From Deltaproteobacteria bacterium (lineage in GTDB: Bacteria > Myxococcota_A > UBA9160 > PR03): a stretch of 7,859 nucleotides of DNA. The stretch is from assembly GCA_018262315.1 (NCBI GenBank), contig JAGSPS010000142.1:1-7859 (forward strand), in the 5' to 3' direction. Positions 1 to 5,815 of the stretch are shown here, piece by piece; the first letter of the stretch is position 1, and each line of letters begins with the position of its first letter. The notes beneath the pieces are model-generated. The model ran no database searches. It was given only the letters and a program-made list of their open reading frames with translations, and was not told where the DNA came from. Both the position numbers and the translations under genes were made by a program.

Positions 1-38
1 GGAGCGATGAGGAGATTGCTTTCTAACCAAGAGGAAAA

Positions 39-827
39 CTATTTCCCAAGATGGCCGCGGCAAGATTGGAGCAGCATAAGTACACCGACGCCGACGGCTC
101 CTCCAAGGCCCGGCCCGGGCTCGGGGCAGAACGGGAGCTGTCCCGCGCCGCCGACCTCTTCGCCGGGCGTGAAGGCGAGATTGGTCTCTTCGAGCATGGC
201 GCCGTGCACGTCCGTGACGCGGAACGAGAACGGCGCCGCGATCGGAGCGACGCCCGAAACGAACTCGAAGGCGTTGTCGCTGCTCCGAGCGAGATCCACG
301 AACGGCTGCCCGGACTCGGCGATCGCCAGCCCGGCGATGCCGTAGCGGTGGTTCCGCACCTGGATCTTCGCGTAGTAGGGATTGCTGGCGGCGTCGAAGT
401 AGAACGCGATGGGGCCCGCGACGTCGCAGGAGACCGACTCCCAGCTGACGGGGAGGATCCCCTCGAGCGGATCGCCGATCGCCGCGAACGCGTTCGGGCT
501 GAGATCGAGGTCGCGACAGCCGGCCCCGACACAGGAGTCTGTCATGAGCGCGACGATCGATCCCAGCGGACCCGTGATGCGCAGACAGCGGCCGCACACG
601 GCCGAGCCGTCGAAGGCGGCCGCTGCGACGGCCGCGACGTACTGGTCGGGCGTCAGCGGCAACCCGCAGGCGTTCGGCTGGCTGAAGGCTTCGTAGTAGG
701 TCGCCTCCCCGGTGCCGGTCCACGATCCGGGGCAGCTCGTCTCGGGTGTCGCTGCGAGCGACGTGGACGCGGCACCGCAAGCGAGCAGCGCGATCGCGAC
801 GCGAAAACTCTTCGAGCCTGCCTGCAC
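39..827 (-). CDS. Secreted bacterial expansin-like protein (YoaJ/EXLX1 type) with PEP-CTERM-like tail
   Basis: 262 aa, GTG start. Expansins loosen cellulose/pectin networks or peptidoglycan without hydrolysis. Seen: an N-terminal hydrophobic signal peptide (about residues 8-25, cleavage near SLA-A), then a double-psi beta-barrel domain with GEATYYE (40-46, Thr43), MTD (95-97, Asp97) and DLDLSPNAF (106-114, Asp108). These match the Thr, Asp and catalytic Asp positions of Bacillus YoaJ. The second domain carries SNPYYAKIQVRNHRYGI (148-164); Tyr151/Tyr152 sit where YoaJ has its binding-surface tryptophans. Several cysteines (32, 54, 78, 81, 98, 104, 134) suggest disulfides and export. The last 28 residues begin PEP, then a Gly/Val/Leu-rich hydrophobic run, then a short basic end. 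It lies 77 bp downstream of polB on the same strand with no clear terminator between; a GGGAG precedes the GTG by about 9 nt. Family call is strong; substrate unknown. Confidence 0.88.
   Translation of the reverse strand: MQAGSKSFRVAIALLACGAASTSLAATPETSCPGSWTGTGEATYYEAFSQPNACGLPLTPDQYVAAVAAAAFDGSAVCGRCLRITGPLGSIVALMTDSCVGAGCRDLDLSPNAFAAIGDPLEGILPVSWESVSCDVAGPIAFYFDAASNPYYAKIQVRNHRYGIAGLAIAESGQPFVDLARSSDNAFEFVSGVAPIAAPFSFRVTDVHGAMLEETNLAFTPGEEVGGAGQLPFCPEPGPGLGGAVGVGVLMLLQSCRGHLGK
42..125 (-). other. PEP-CTERM-like sorting tail of the expansin
   Basis: Codons 235-262 encode PEP, a hydrophobic stretch (GAVGVGVLMLL, residues 243-253) and a terminal segment with Arg, His and Lys. This is the three-part layout of PEP-CTERM signals recognised by exosortase in Gram-negative bacteria. 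The basic end (RGHLGK) is weaker than the usual run of arginines, so this is a likely but not certain sorting signal. No exosortase gene is in the window. Confidence 0.5.
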
Positions 828-904
828 CCCGCGCTCCCGCGCTCACCAGCGAGCGTGATGCTCTTCGGCCAACCCGGGCAACGCCTCGACCACCTGGCAG
901 CCTG

Positions 905-3208
905 CTAGAGCAGCGGGAGTTGCTGCGGCTTTGCGCGGCCCAGCGCCGCGTCGAAGCTCTCGTCGCGTTCGAGCAGGATTGCGTCAGCGATCGGCGCGAG
1001 CACGCGGTCGACGTAGTGGCGGCGATCGATCTCGGCCGGAAGCGCGCGGCCCGGCACCACCGGCTCGGGTCCCGTCGCCGTCACCACGTAGCGCACGACC
1101 GGCCCGACGCGGACGCCCTGCTCCGCCAGCTTGCGCGCCGCCTGCACGTGCGGCGGCGTGGTCGCGGTGTAGCGATCGAGCGACGCCTTGCGCACGCGTT
1201 TGGCGTAGACGAGTTCGGCGTCGCATTCGCCCGCGAGCACCTGCTCCGCGACTTCGCGCACGAATGGCGCCAGCGGCCGATCGGTGAACGCCCGCTCGAG
1301 CATGCCCTGCTGGAGCCGCGCCGCGACGGCCGGCCAGTCGCGGCGCACTGCTTCGAGTCCGACGACGACCAACTTCCCGTCCTCCCAGCCGGCGTAGCGC
1401 TTGTGCGAGGCGCCGCGGCCGCCGCGCAGCCGCGGCAGGAAGAAGGAATCGAAGTAGCGGTCGAACTCGAGTTCCAGCCGCGATTCGACGCGGTACTCGC
1501 GCGCGATGCGCTGCGCGATGCGCGCCTCGGCTCGCTGGCGGAGCGGCTCCATCGCGTCGCGATCCGCCACTGCGACGAACACCGAATCGGTGTCACCGTA
1601 GAGCACGCGCACGCCCTGCTCGGCGAAGGCGTCGCGCGTCCAGCGCAGCGTCTGCTGGCCGAAGCCGGTGATCGCGTTCGCCACGTCGGCGTCGAAGAAT
1701 CGGCACGCCGTCGCGCCGAGCACGCCGAAGAGCGCGTTCTGCATGATCTTGATCGCCTGCGCGGCGTGCCGATCACCGCGCATGCGCGCCGCAGCGCGCG
1801 CCTCCCAGAAGCGCTCGACGACGCCCGGCAGGATGCCGCCGCTGCGCGCGAAACGCGCGCCATTCGGCGCTTCGAGAACATCCTCCGTGCCCCGCCCTGC
1901 GTCGATCGCACCGCTCGCCAGCGCGTGCGCGAGCGGGTCGAGGTCGAAGGTGCGGATCAGGCTCGGGTACAGGCTCTTGAAGTCGAAGACCGCCACGCTG
2001 CGATGAAAGCCCGGCACCGGCTCGAGGAGCGCCCCGCCCGACACGCCGGCGCTCGCGCGCTCCGAATCGACGCTCGGTGCCACGAAGCCGCGCCGCCGCA
2101 ACTCCGGCAGGTAGAGCAGGTCGAACGACGCGATCGACGCGCCGACGCGGTCGAGCTGCATGCCCGAGAGCAGACTGCGCTCGACGCACAGATCGAGCAG
2201 CCCCTCGTGCTCGAGGAGCTCCAGCACCAGACGCGCGTCTTCGAGGTTGTACGCGCCGAGCGCGGCGGGGTCCTCGCGGTGCAGGCGCAGGATCTCCTGC
2301 GCGGCGTCGGGCACCTCGCGGTCGAGCAGCTTGCCGCGACCCAGCACCGCCTGCGCGACGGTCTCCAGCCTGTAGTCGGGCAGCTTCAGCGCGTCGCGCA
2401 CCAGCGCGATGCCGTCGAGCACCATGCGGCCCGGGATCGTCGCGCGCGACTGGCGCGTGAAGCCGCGGTCTTCCAGGAAGCCGATGGCACCCGCTCCGCG
2501 ACCGAGTTCGCAGGCGACGCCCAGAGCCGCGCAGCGGGCGGCGAGCACGCGCAGGTCGAAGTCCACGACGTTCCAGCCGAGCAGCACGTCGGGATCGAGC
2601 GCGACGAAACGCGCGACGAGCGCGCGCAGCAGCCCCGCCTCGTCGCGATGCGTGTGCGCGCCCGGCACGGTGTGCGCTGCGACGAGATGCACTTCCTCGA
2701 CGCCTTCGCCGACCAGCGCACCCGACAGGATCTCGCTCGCGTCGGGCGTCGTCTCGAGGTCGAGCGACAAGAAGCGCAGCTTCGGTTGCACCGTCGCGGG
2801 CGCGAGCTGCGGATTGCGGAAGCACAGCACGCCGTTCGGCAGGGCTTCGGGTTCGCCCTCGACCGCGACGCCGCTCTTGATGCCGAGGTCGATCAGGTAG
2901 CGATACGGGAAGCGGATGTCGGCTTCGAGCGCGACGGCGCCGCCGAGCCGCTCGCGCAGCCGCGCGACATCGCCGGGCAGCTTCGTCTCGACGCGCAGCA
3001 CCTCGCGCCCGCGCAGATCGCGCAGCCCACACGGCTCGATGCGCAGGCCGCGCTCGCGGGCGAGAAGCGACTCGGCGTCGCGCAGCACGAAGCAGTACGG
3101 CTGGAAGCGGTCGTCCTCTACGAGGAACGCCGGGCCCGCGTCGAGCCGCCCGAAGAGCTGCACGATCGCGCGACCGCGCTCCACGCGGTGGGTCGGCTGC
3201 AGGATCAT
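905..3208 (-). CDS. polB: DNA polymerase II, family B (PolB)
   Basis: 767 aa from ATG 3208 (E. coli Pol II is 783 aa). It is a proofreading family B polymerase used in damage tolerance and replication restart. Numbering from this start: 3'-5' exonuclease motifs are Exo I DLE (Asp150, Glu152), Exo II GWNVVDFD (Asn213, Asp218) and Exo III YNLED (Tyr320, Asp324). Polymerase motif A is DFKSLYPS (Asp409, Tyr414), motif B KIMQNALFG (Lys487, Asn491) and motif C YGDTDS (Asp539, Asp541), followed by HKRYAG near 602-607. All catalytic acids are present, so both activities look intact. In motif B the usual Tyr is Phe494. The C-terminus ends QQLPLL, like the sliding-clamp-binding QLxLF of E. coli Pol II. 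The open frame extends to 3688, but that extra Arg/Ala-rich part is antisense to the atl gene and unlike the family. GTG 3223, five codons upstream, is an alternative start. No good Shine-Dalgarno precedes either start. Confidence 0.95.
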   Translation of the reverse strand: MILQPTHRVERGRAIVQLFGRLDAGPAFLVEDDRFQPYCFVLRDAESLLARERGLRIEPCGLRDLRGREVLRVETKLPGDVARLRERLGGAVALEADIRFPYRYLIDLGIKSGVAVEGEPEALPNGVLCFRNPQLAPATVQPKLRFLSLDLETTPDASEILSGALVGEGVEEVHLVAAHTVPGAHTHRDEAGLLRALVARFVALDPDVLLGWNVVDFDLRVLAARCAALGVACELGRGAGAIGFLEDRGFTRQSRATIPGRMVLDGIALVRDALKLPDYRLETVAQAVLGRGKLLDREVPDAAQEILRLHREDPAALGAYNLEDARLVLELLEHEGLLDLCVERSLLSGMQLDRVGASIASFDLLYLPELRRRGFVAPSVDSERASAGVSGGALLEPVPGFHRSVAVFDFKSLYPSLIRTFDLDPLAHALASGAIDAGRGTEDVLEAPNGARFARSGGILPGVVERFWEARAAARMRGDRHAAQAIKIMQNALFGVLGATACRFFDADVANAITGFGQQTLRWTRDAFAEQGVRVLYGDTDSVFVAVADRDAMEPLRQRAEARIAQRIAREYRVESRLELEFDRYFDSFFLPRLRGGRGASHKRYAGWEDGKLVVVGLEAVRRDWPAVAARLQQGMLERAFTDRPLAPFVREVAEQVLAGECDAELVYAKRVRKASLDRYTATTPPHVQAARKLAEQGVRVGPVVRYVVTATGPEPVVPGRALPAEIDRRHYVDRVLAPIADAILLERDESFDAALGRAKPQQLPLL

Positions 3209-3264
3209 GCCGGTGCGACGCACGCCCCGAAGGTACGGGGCGCGCGGCCCGCTAGCTTCAGCCC
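3209..3264. promoter_or_regulatory. Divergent polB / atl control region with 28-bp imperfect palindrome
   Basis: This 56-bp gap must hold the start signals of both genes. An inverted repeat spans 3219-3246: arms CGCaCGCCCCG (3219-3229) and CGGGGCGcGCG (3236-3246), one mismatch in 11 bp, centre AAGGTA (3230-3235). Read on the minus strand the centre is TACCTT, followed after 6 nt by GTG 3223, in frame with polB. On the plus strand TAGCTT (3253-3258) is followed after 6 nt by the atl GTG at 3265. Both fit a TANNNT -10 element placed for leaderless transcripts. No clear -35 is seen. No sequence resembling the E. coli LexA box CTG-N10-CAG was found. Promoter assignment is inference. Confidence 0.45.
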
Positions 3265-3624
3265 GTGGCCCGGAAGAGCGCAGACGGCCTCCACGCGCGC
3301 ATCCACGCCGTCGTGGGCCGCGTCCCGCGCGGGCGCGTCGCGAGCTACGGACAGGTGGCGCGCGTGGCGGGCCTGGCGTCGCATGCGCGGCTGGTCGGCT
3401 ACGCGATGGCCGCGCTGCAGACCGGCACGAGCGTCCCGTGGCACCGCGTCGTGAATGCCCAGGGTCGCGTGAGTCCGCGCGCCACGCCGGGCGCCGACTC
3501 GCTGCAGCGCGCACTGCTCGAGCGCGAAGGCGTTCAATTCGACGCGCAGGGTCGCATCGAGCTCGCCCGCTTCGGCTGGCAGCCGCGCGATCGCGCGCGC
3601 CGCGCAGCGAACGCGCTCCGATGA
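3265..3624 (+). CDS. atl: Alkyltransferase-like protein (ATL; MGMT fold, acceptor Cys replaced by Trp)
   Basis: 119 aa, GTG start, the size of stand-alone ATL proteins (E. coli YbaZ, S. pombe Atl1). ATLs bind O6-alkylguanine, flip it, bend the DNA and hand the lesion to nucleotide excision repair; they cannot transfer the alkyl group themselves. Seen: GRVASYGQVA (23-32, Tyr28 in the position used for base flipping), helix RLVGYAMAAL (42-51, Arg42 in the arginine-finger position), and the active-site motif VPWHRVVN (57-64), where O6-methylguanine-DNA methyltransferases have PCHRV. Trp59 therefore replaces the acceptor cysteine, as in YbaZ and Atl1. GRVSPR follows, and the C-terminus is short and basic. 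The gene has no clear Shine-Dalgarno and may be leaderless. It is divergent from polB, another lesion-related gene. ATL assignment over active MGMT rests on the PWHRV motif. Confidence 0.92.
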   Translation: MARKSADGLHARIHAVVGRVPRGRVASYGQVARVAGLASHARLVGYAMAALQTGTSVPWHRVVNAQGRVSPRATPGADSLQRALLEREGVQFDAQGRIELARFGWQPRDRARRAANALR

Positions 3625-3722
3625 CGTCGCCGCACCCACAGGCCGAGGATGAATCGATGGCGTTCATCATGCACGAGATCCCCGGCATCCATCCCGATGT
3701 TGCGCACTGTGCGCGGCCCGTC
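3621..3722 (+). pseudogene. Remnant of a dienelactone hydrolase-family gene
   Basis: An open frame starts ATG 3621, overlapping the atl stop by ATGA. Codons from 3657 read MAFIMHEIPGIHPD, then VAHCARPV, to 3722. This resembles the segment around the first strand and oxyanion region of dienelactone hydrolases of the 'HEIPGITPEVARFARRV' kind (known family pattern, recalled not searched). The family is about 240-280 aa; here neither the region before this segment (replaced by atl) nor anything after it (nucleophile Cys/Ser, Asp, His) is present. After 3722 the reading turns unlike the family, and the frame then runs antisense to the lipoprotein gene. It is probably a deletion scar rather than a working small gene, but a short translated peptide coupled to atl cannot be excluded. 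Confidence 0.5.
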
Positions 3723-3753
3723 GGACTTGGGTGTGCGACCGAGGGACAGTCCC
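3702..3753. repeat. Two tight palindromes in the atl / lipoprotein convergent gap
   Basis: GCGCAC-t-GTGCGC (3702-3714) and GGGAC-a-GTCCC (3743-3753) are perfect palindromes, each with a single central base, centres 40 bp apart (about four helical turns). They lie where the hydrolase remnant loses its resemblance to the family, between convergent genes. They could be REP-like debris, protein-binding sites or chance in GC-rich DNA. One-base loops make them poor terminator hairpins and there is no T-run. The rest of 3625-3820 shows no intact gene. A short open stretch in another frame (GTVPFVLDVARLLEFVAIL, stop 3800-3802) looks protein-like but unassignable. Confidence 0.4.
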
Positions 3754-3820
3754 CTTCGTTCTCGATGTCGCTCGTCTGCTCGAATTCGTGGCGATCCTGT
3801 GAGCGCCGCCGATCGTCGAC

Positions 3821-4204
3821 TCACCGGCGCTCGTCCCGGTCGCGGTTCGCGCGGTCCGCGCGGCGCAGATCGGCGAGGAGCAGGTCGGCGTTGATCACGG
3901 TCAGCTCGGCGGTCGTGAAGGCGACGCCATCGAGCGTCGCGGCGCGCAGTCGAATGGCGCCGCCGCTCCCGACTTCGTCGAAGTGGCACTCGAGTCGCCC
4001 GCCCGGCAGCGCCTTCCAGCGGTCGCCCAGCTCGAAGGCGACCGCCGCATCCGACGCATCCGACGTCGCCTCGACCACGCGGGCCTCGGGGAAACGGCGG
4101 GTGAGAACGTCCGTGCAGAGTTCTACCGCCGGTTCGCGATCCGGCGCACATGCGAGAGCAAAGAGCGCCGCCGCGCAGAATGCAATCGAGACGGGATGCG
4201 GCAT
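3821..4204 (-). CDS. Small putative lipoprotein of unknown function
   Basis: 127 aa from ATG 4204, preceded by a GGTGGAG Shine-Dalgarno (4207-4213). The start begins a hydrophobic leader (residues 5-18) ending FALAC-AP, a weak lipobox with Cys19 (Ala at -3 where Leu is usual). The mature part has Cys32 and Cys68, few strongly hydrophobic stretches, and an Arg/Asp-rich C-terminal tail (RRADRANRDRDERR), and is probably periplasmic or anchored to the outer membrane. The region CHFDEVGSGGAIRLRAATLDG looks like beta strands. The frame is open further upstream to 4336 but without a signal peptide, so 4204 is preferred. I do not recognise the family. It converges on atl and diverges from the EVE gene. 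Gene-like codon use and the signal peptide argue it is real. Confidence 0.65.
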   Translation of the reverse strand: MPHPVSIAFCAAALFALACAPDREPAVELCTDVLTRRFPEARVVEATSDASDAAVAFELGDRWKALPGGRLECHFDEVGSGGAIRLRAATLDGVAFTTAELTVINADLLLADLRRADRANRDRDERR

Positions 4205-4521
4205 GACTCCACCCTTCCGAGGTACCGAGCACCGCGCTGCTACCGGCCAGCCATTCCCAGAAGCACGCGGCGTGCCGCAGCGCGGGCCCGGCAGCGCGCA
4301 CGCAGGCAATGCTCTGAGGTTGCCATTCTCGTGCACTCTCCGGCGCGCGTTCGCGATGTCTCAACCGGGGCATTCGGCCGTTGCCGCGAACGAAACCGTA
4401 TCCGGGGCCTCGAATCGTACTTGGAGGACGACACGGCGCGACCCCACCCGACGCGGCTTCTGATTGGCGCCGGGCCGCCGCGTTCGGCATACATCGCGTC
4501 TCCGCGCCCAGGAGAACCCGC
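4205..4521. other. 317-bp intergenic region upstream of the EVE gene and the lipoprotein gene
   Basis: No convincing coding sequence or RNA gene is seen. It holds a 13-bp palindrome GCACGC-g-GCGTGC (4263-4275), about 59 bp upstream of the lipoprotein start, and GGCAA/TTGCC arms around 4305-4323. A good ribosome binding site AGGAGA (4510-4515) stands 6 nt before the EVE ATG at 4522. A possible weak promoter for the plus-strand operon is TTGGCG (4464-4469) with CATACA (4488-4493), spacing 18; the -10 match is poor. Promoters for both neighbours must lie here. Confidence 0.4.
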
Positions 4522-4947
4522 ATGGCACGCGCCTACTGGCTCGTGAAGACGGAACCTTCGACCTACTCGTGGGAAGACCTGGCGCGCGACGGCAGCACGC
4601 GCTGGGACGGCGTGCGCAACGCCCAGGCGCGCATCCATTTGGCGGCGATGAACGCGGGAGACGTGGCACTCGTGTATCACTCGGGCGGCGACAAGGCGGT
4701 GGTCGGGATCGCCAGGGTCACACGCAAGGCGTATCCCGATCCCAGTGCGGAGGATCCGCGCTGGCTCGCCGTCGACCTCGCGCCGCTGCGCCCGCTCGCG
4801 CAGCCCGTCTCGCTCGCCACTGTCAAGCAGGACGCGAAGCTCGCGAAGCTGGCCCTGGTGCGACACTCGCGGCTCTCGGTGATGCCGGCGAGCGCTGCGG
4901 AGTTCGAGCGCATCCTCGCTCACGGCAAGACGAAGGCGCCGCGATGA
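4522..4947 (+). CDS. EVE domain-containing protein (PUA-like, THYN1-type)
   Basis: 141 aa, a single EVE domain from end to end. The fold is related to YTH and PUA/ASCH domains, and members are thought to bind modified bases in DNA or RNA through a pocket. Seen: YWLVKTEPSTYSW (5-17), WDGVRNAQAR (28-37), the AGDVALVYHS strand and turn (45-54), VVGIARVTR (60-68) and a C-terminal SRLSVMP (116-122); these are the hallmark segments of the family in order. There is no signal peptide, so it acts in the cytoplasm. The start is ATG 4522 with AGGAGA at 4510-4515. It is the first gene of a plus-strand run; its TGA overlaps the ATG of tesB in ATGA, implying translational coupling. It is not fused to, or beside, restriction or methyltransferase genes, unlike some EVE proteins, so a housekeeping RNA or DNA role is more likely. 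Its ligand cannot be told from sequence. Confidence 0.92.
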   Translation: MARAYWLVKTEPSTYSWEDLARDGSTRWDGVRNAQARIHLAAMNAGDVALVYHSGGDKAVVGIARVTRKAYPDPSAEDPRWLAVDLAPLRPLAQPVSLATVKQDAKLAKLALVRHSRLSVMPASAAEFERILAHGKTKAPR

Positions 4948-5804
4948 GCAGTGCCCTCGACGCACTGGTCGAGCTGCTCGACCTCGAAGAACTGGAAGTG
5001 AACCTCTTCCGCGGACGCTCGCCGCAAGAGCAGCGCCAGCGCGTGTTCGGCGGTCAGGTCGCGGGACAAGCGCTCGTCGCCGCGACGCGCACAGTCGCGC
5101 ACGGGCTCGTGCACTCGCTCCACGCCTACTTCCTGCGCCCCGGCGATCCGCTCGTTCCGATCGTCTTCCAGGTCGACCGGATCCGCGACGGCAAGAGCTT
5201 CACCACGCGTCGCGTCGTCGCGATCCAACACGGCGAGGCGATCTTCCATCTGTCCGCGTCGTTCCAACCGGAGGAGTCCGGTCTCGAACATCAGGACCCG
5301 ATGCCTGCGGCGCCCGACCCCGAGACGCTGCCGACCTGGCAGGAGCGCATGGCGCCGGTCATCGACAAGGTTCCCGACGAGATGCGCAGCTGGCTCGAAC
5401 GCGAGCGCCCGATCGACCTGCGCTACGACGGAGAGATCGCGATCTTTCACGCCGATCCGCGACCGCCGCGTCAACAAGTCTGGATGCGCGCCGACGGCAA
5501 GCTGCCGGACGACCCTGCCCTGCACGCGTGCGTGGTTGCGTACGCCTCCGACATGACGCTCGTCGACACGGCGCTGCTGCCGCACGGTGTCGCGTGGACC
5601 GACGACACCTACATGGTCGCGAGCCTCGACCACGCGATGTGGTTCCACCGCCCGTTCCGCGCCGACGAGTGGCTGCTCTACGACCTCACGAGCCCGAACG
5701 CCTACGGTTCGCGCGGCTTCTCGCAGGGCCGCATCTTCACACGCGACGGGCGCCTCGCGGTATCGGTCGCGCAGGAAGGTTTGATCCGAAGACGCACGAA
5801 GTGA
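4944..5804 (+). CDS. tesB: Acyl-CoA thioesterase II
   Basis: 286 aa, the same length as E. coli TesB, aligning from end to end by eye. It hydrolyses medium- and long-chain acyl-CoA to free fatty acid and CoA in the cytoplasm. It is a double hotdog protein. First half: FRGRSPQEQRQRVFGGQVAGQAL (22-44) and HSLHAYFLRPGD (57-68). Second half: RQQVWMRADG (176-185), YASDM (200-204), DHAMWFHRPFRADEWLLY (229-246) and QEGLIR (277-282). Catalytic positions of E. coli TesB (Asp204, Thr228, Gln278) correspond to Asp203, Ser227 and Gln277; Thr to Ser is conservative and keeps the hydroxyl. The start overlaps the EVE stop by 4 bp (ATGA). The glucosidase ribosome binding site lies across its stop codon. Confidence 0.95.
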   Translation: MSSALDALVELLDLEELEVNLFRGRSPQEQRQRVFGGQVAGQALVAATRTVAHGLVHSLHAYFLRPGDPLVPIVFQVDRIRDGKSFTTRRVVAIQHGEAIFHLSASFQPEESGLEHQDPMPAAPDPETLPTWQERMAPVIDKVPDEMRSWLERERPIDLRYDGEIAIFHADPRPPRQQVWMRADGKLPDDPALHACVVAYASDMTLVDTALLPHGVAWTDDTYMVASLDHAMWFHRPFRADEWLLYDLTSPNAYGSRGFSQGRIFTRDGRLAVSVAQEGLIRRRTK

Positions 5805-5815
5805 GGAGCGCGCAG

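Noticed and set aside
828..904. Terminator or strong promoter between polB and the expansin gene
   Set aside because: Only a weak GAGC-gtgat-GCTC hairpin is seen, without a T-run, and no convincing -35/-10 pair, so neither was annotated.
746..3454. 902-codon plus-strand open frame opposite polB
   Set aside because: It is extremely rich in Arg, Ala, Glu, His and Asp with no recognisable motif, and lies antisense to a polymerase with all catalytic motifs. Long antisense frames are expected in DNA with this GC content.
3209..3688. N-terminal extension of the PolB frame up to 3688
   Set aside because: The additional 160 residues are low-complexity Arg/Ala/Ser sequence antisense to atl, and would make the protein much longer than Pol II relatives.
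4205..4336. Upstream extension of the lipoprotein gene to 4336
   Set aside because: It would place 44 Pro/Arg/Gly-rich residues before the hydrophobic leader and destroy the signal peptide; the ATG at 4204 has a good Shine-Dalgarno.
3723..4463. Plus-strand continuation of the dienelactone hydrolase remnant frame
   Set aside because: It becomes Ser/Arg-rich and runs antisense to the putative lipoprotein gene, which has a signal peptide, a ribosome binding site and normal coding character.
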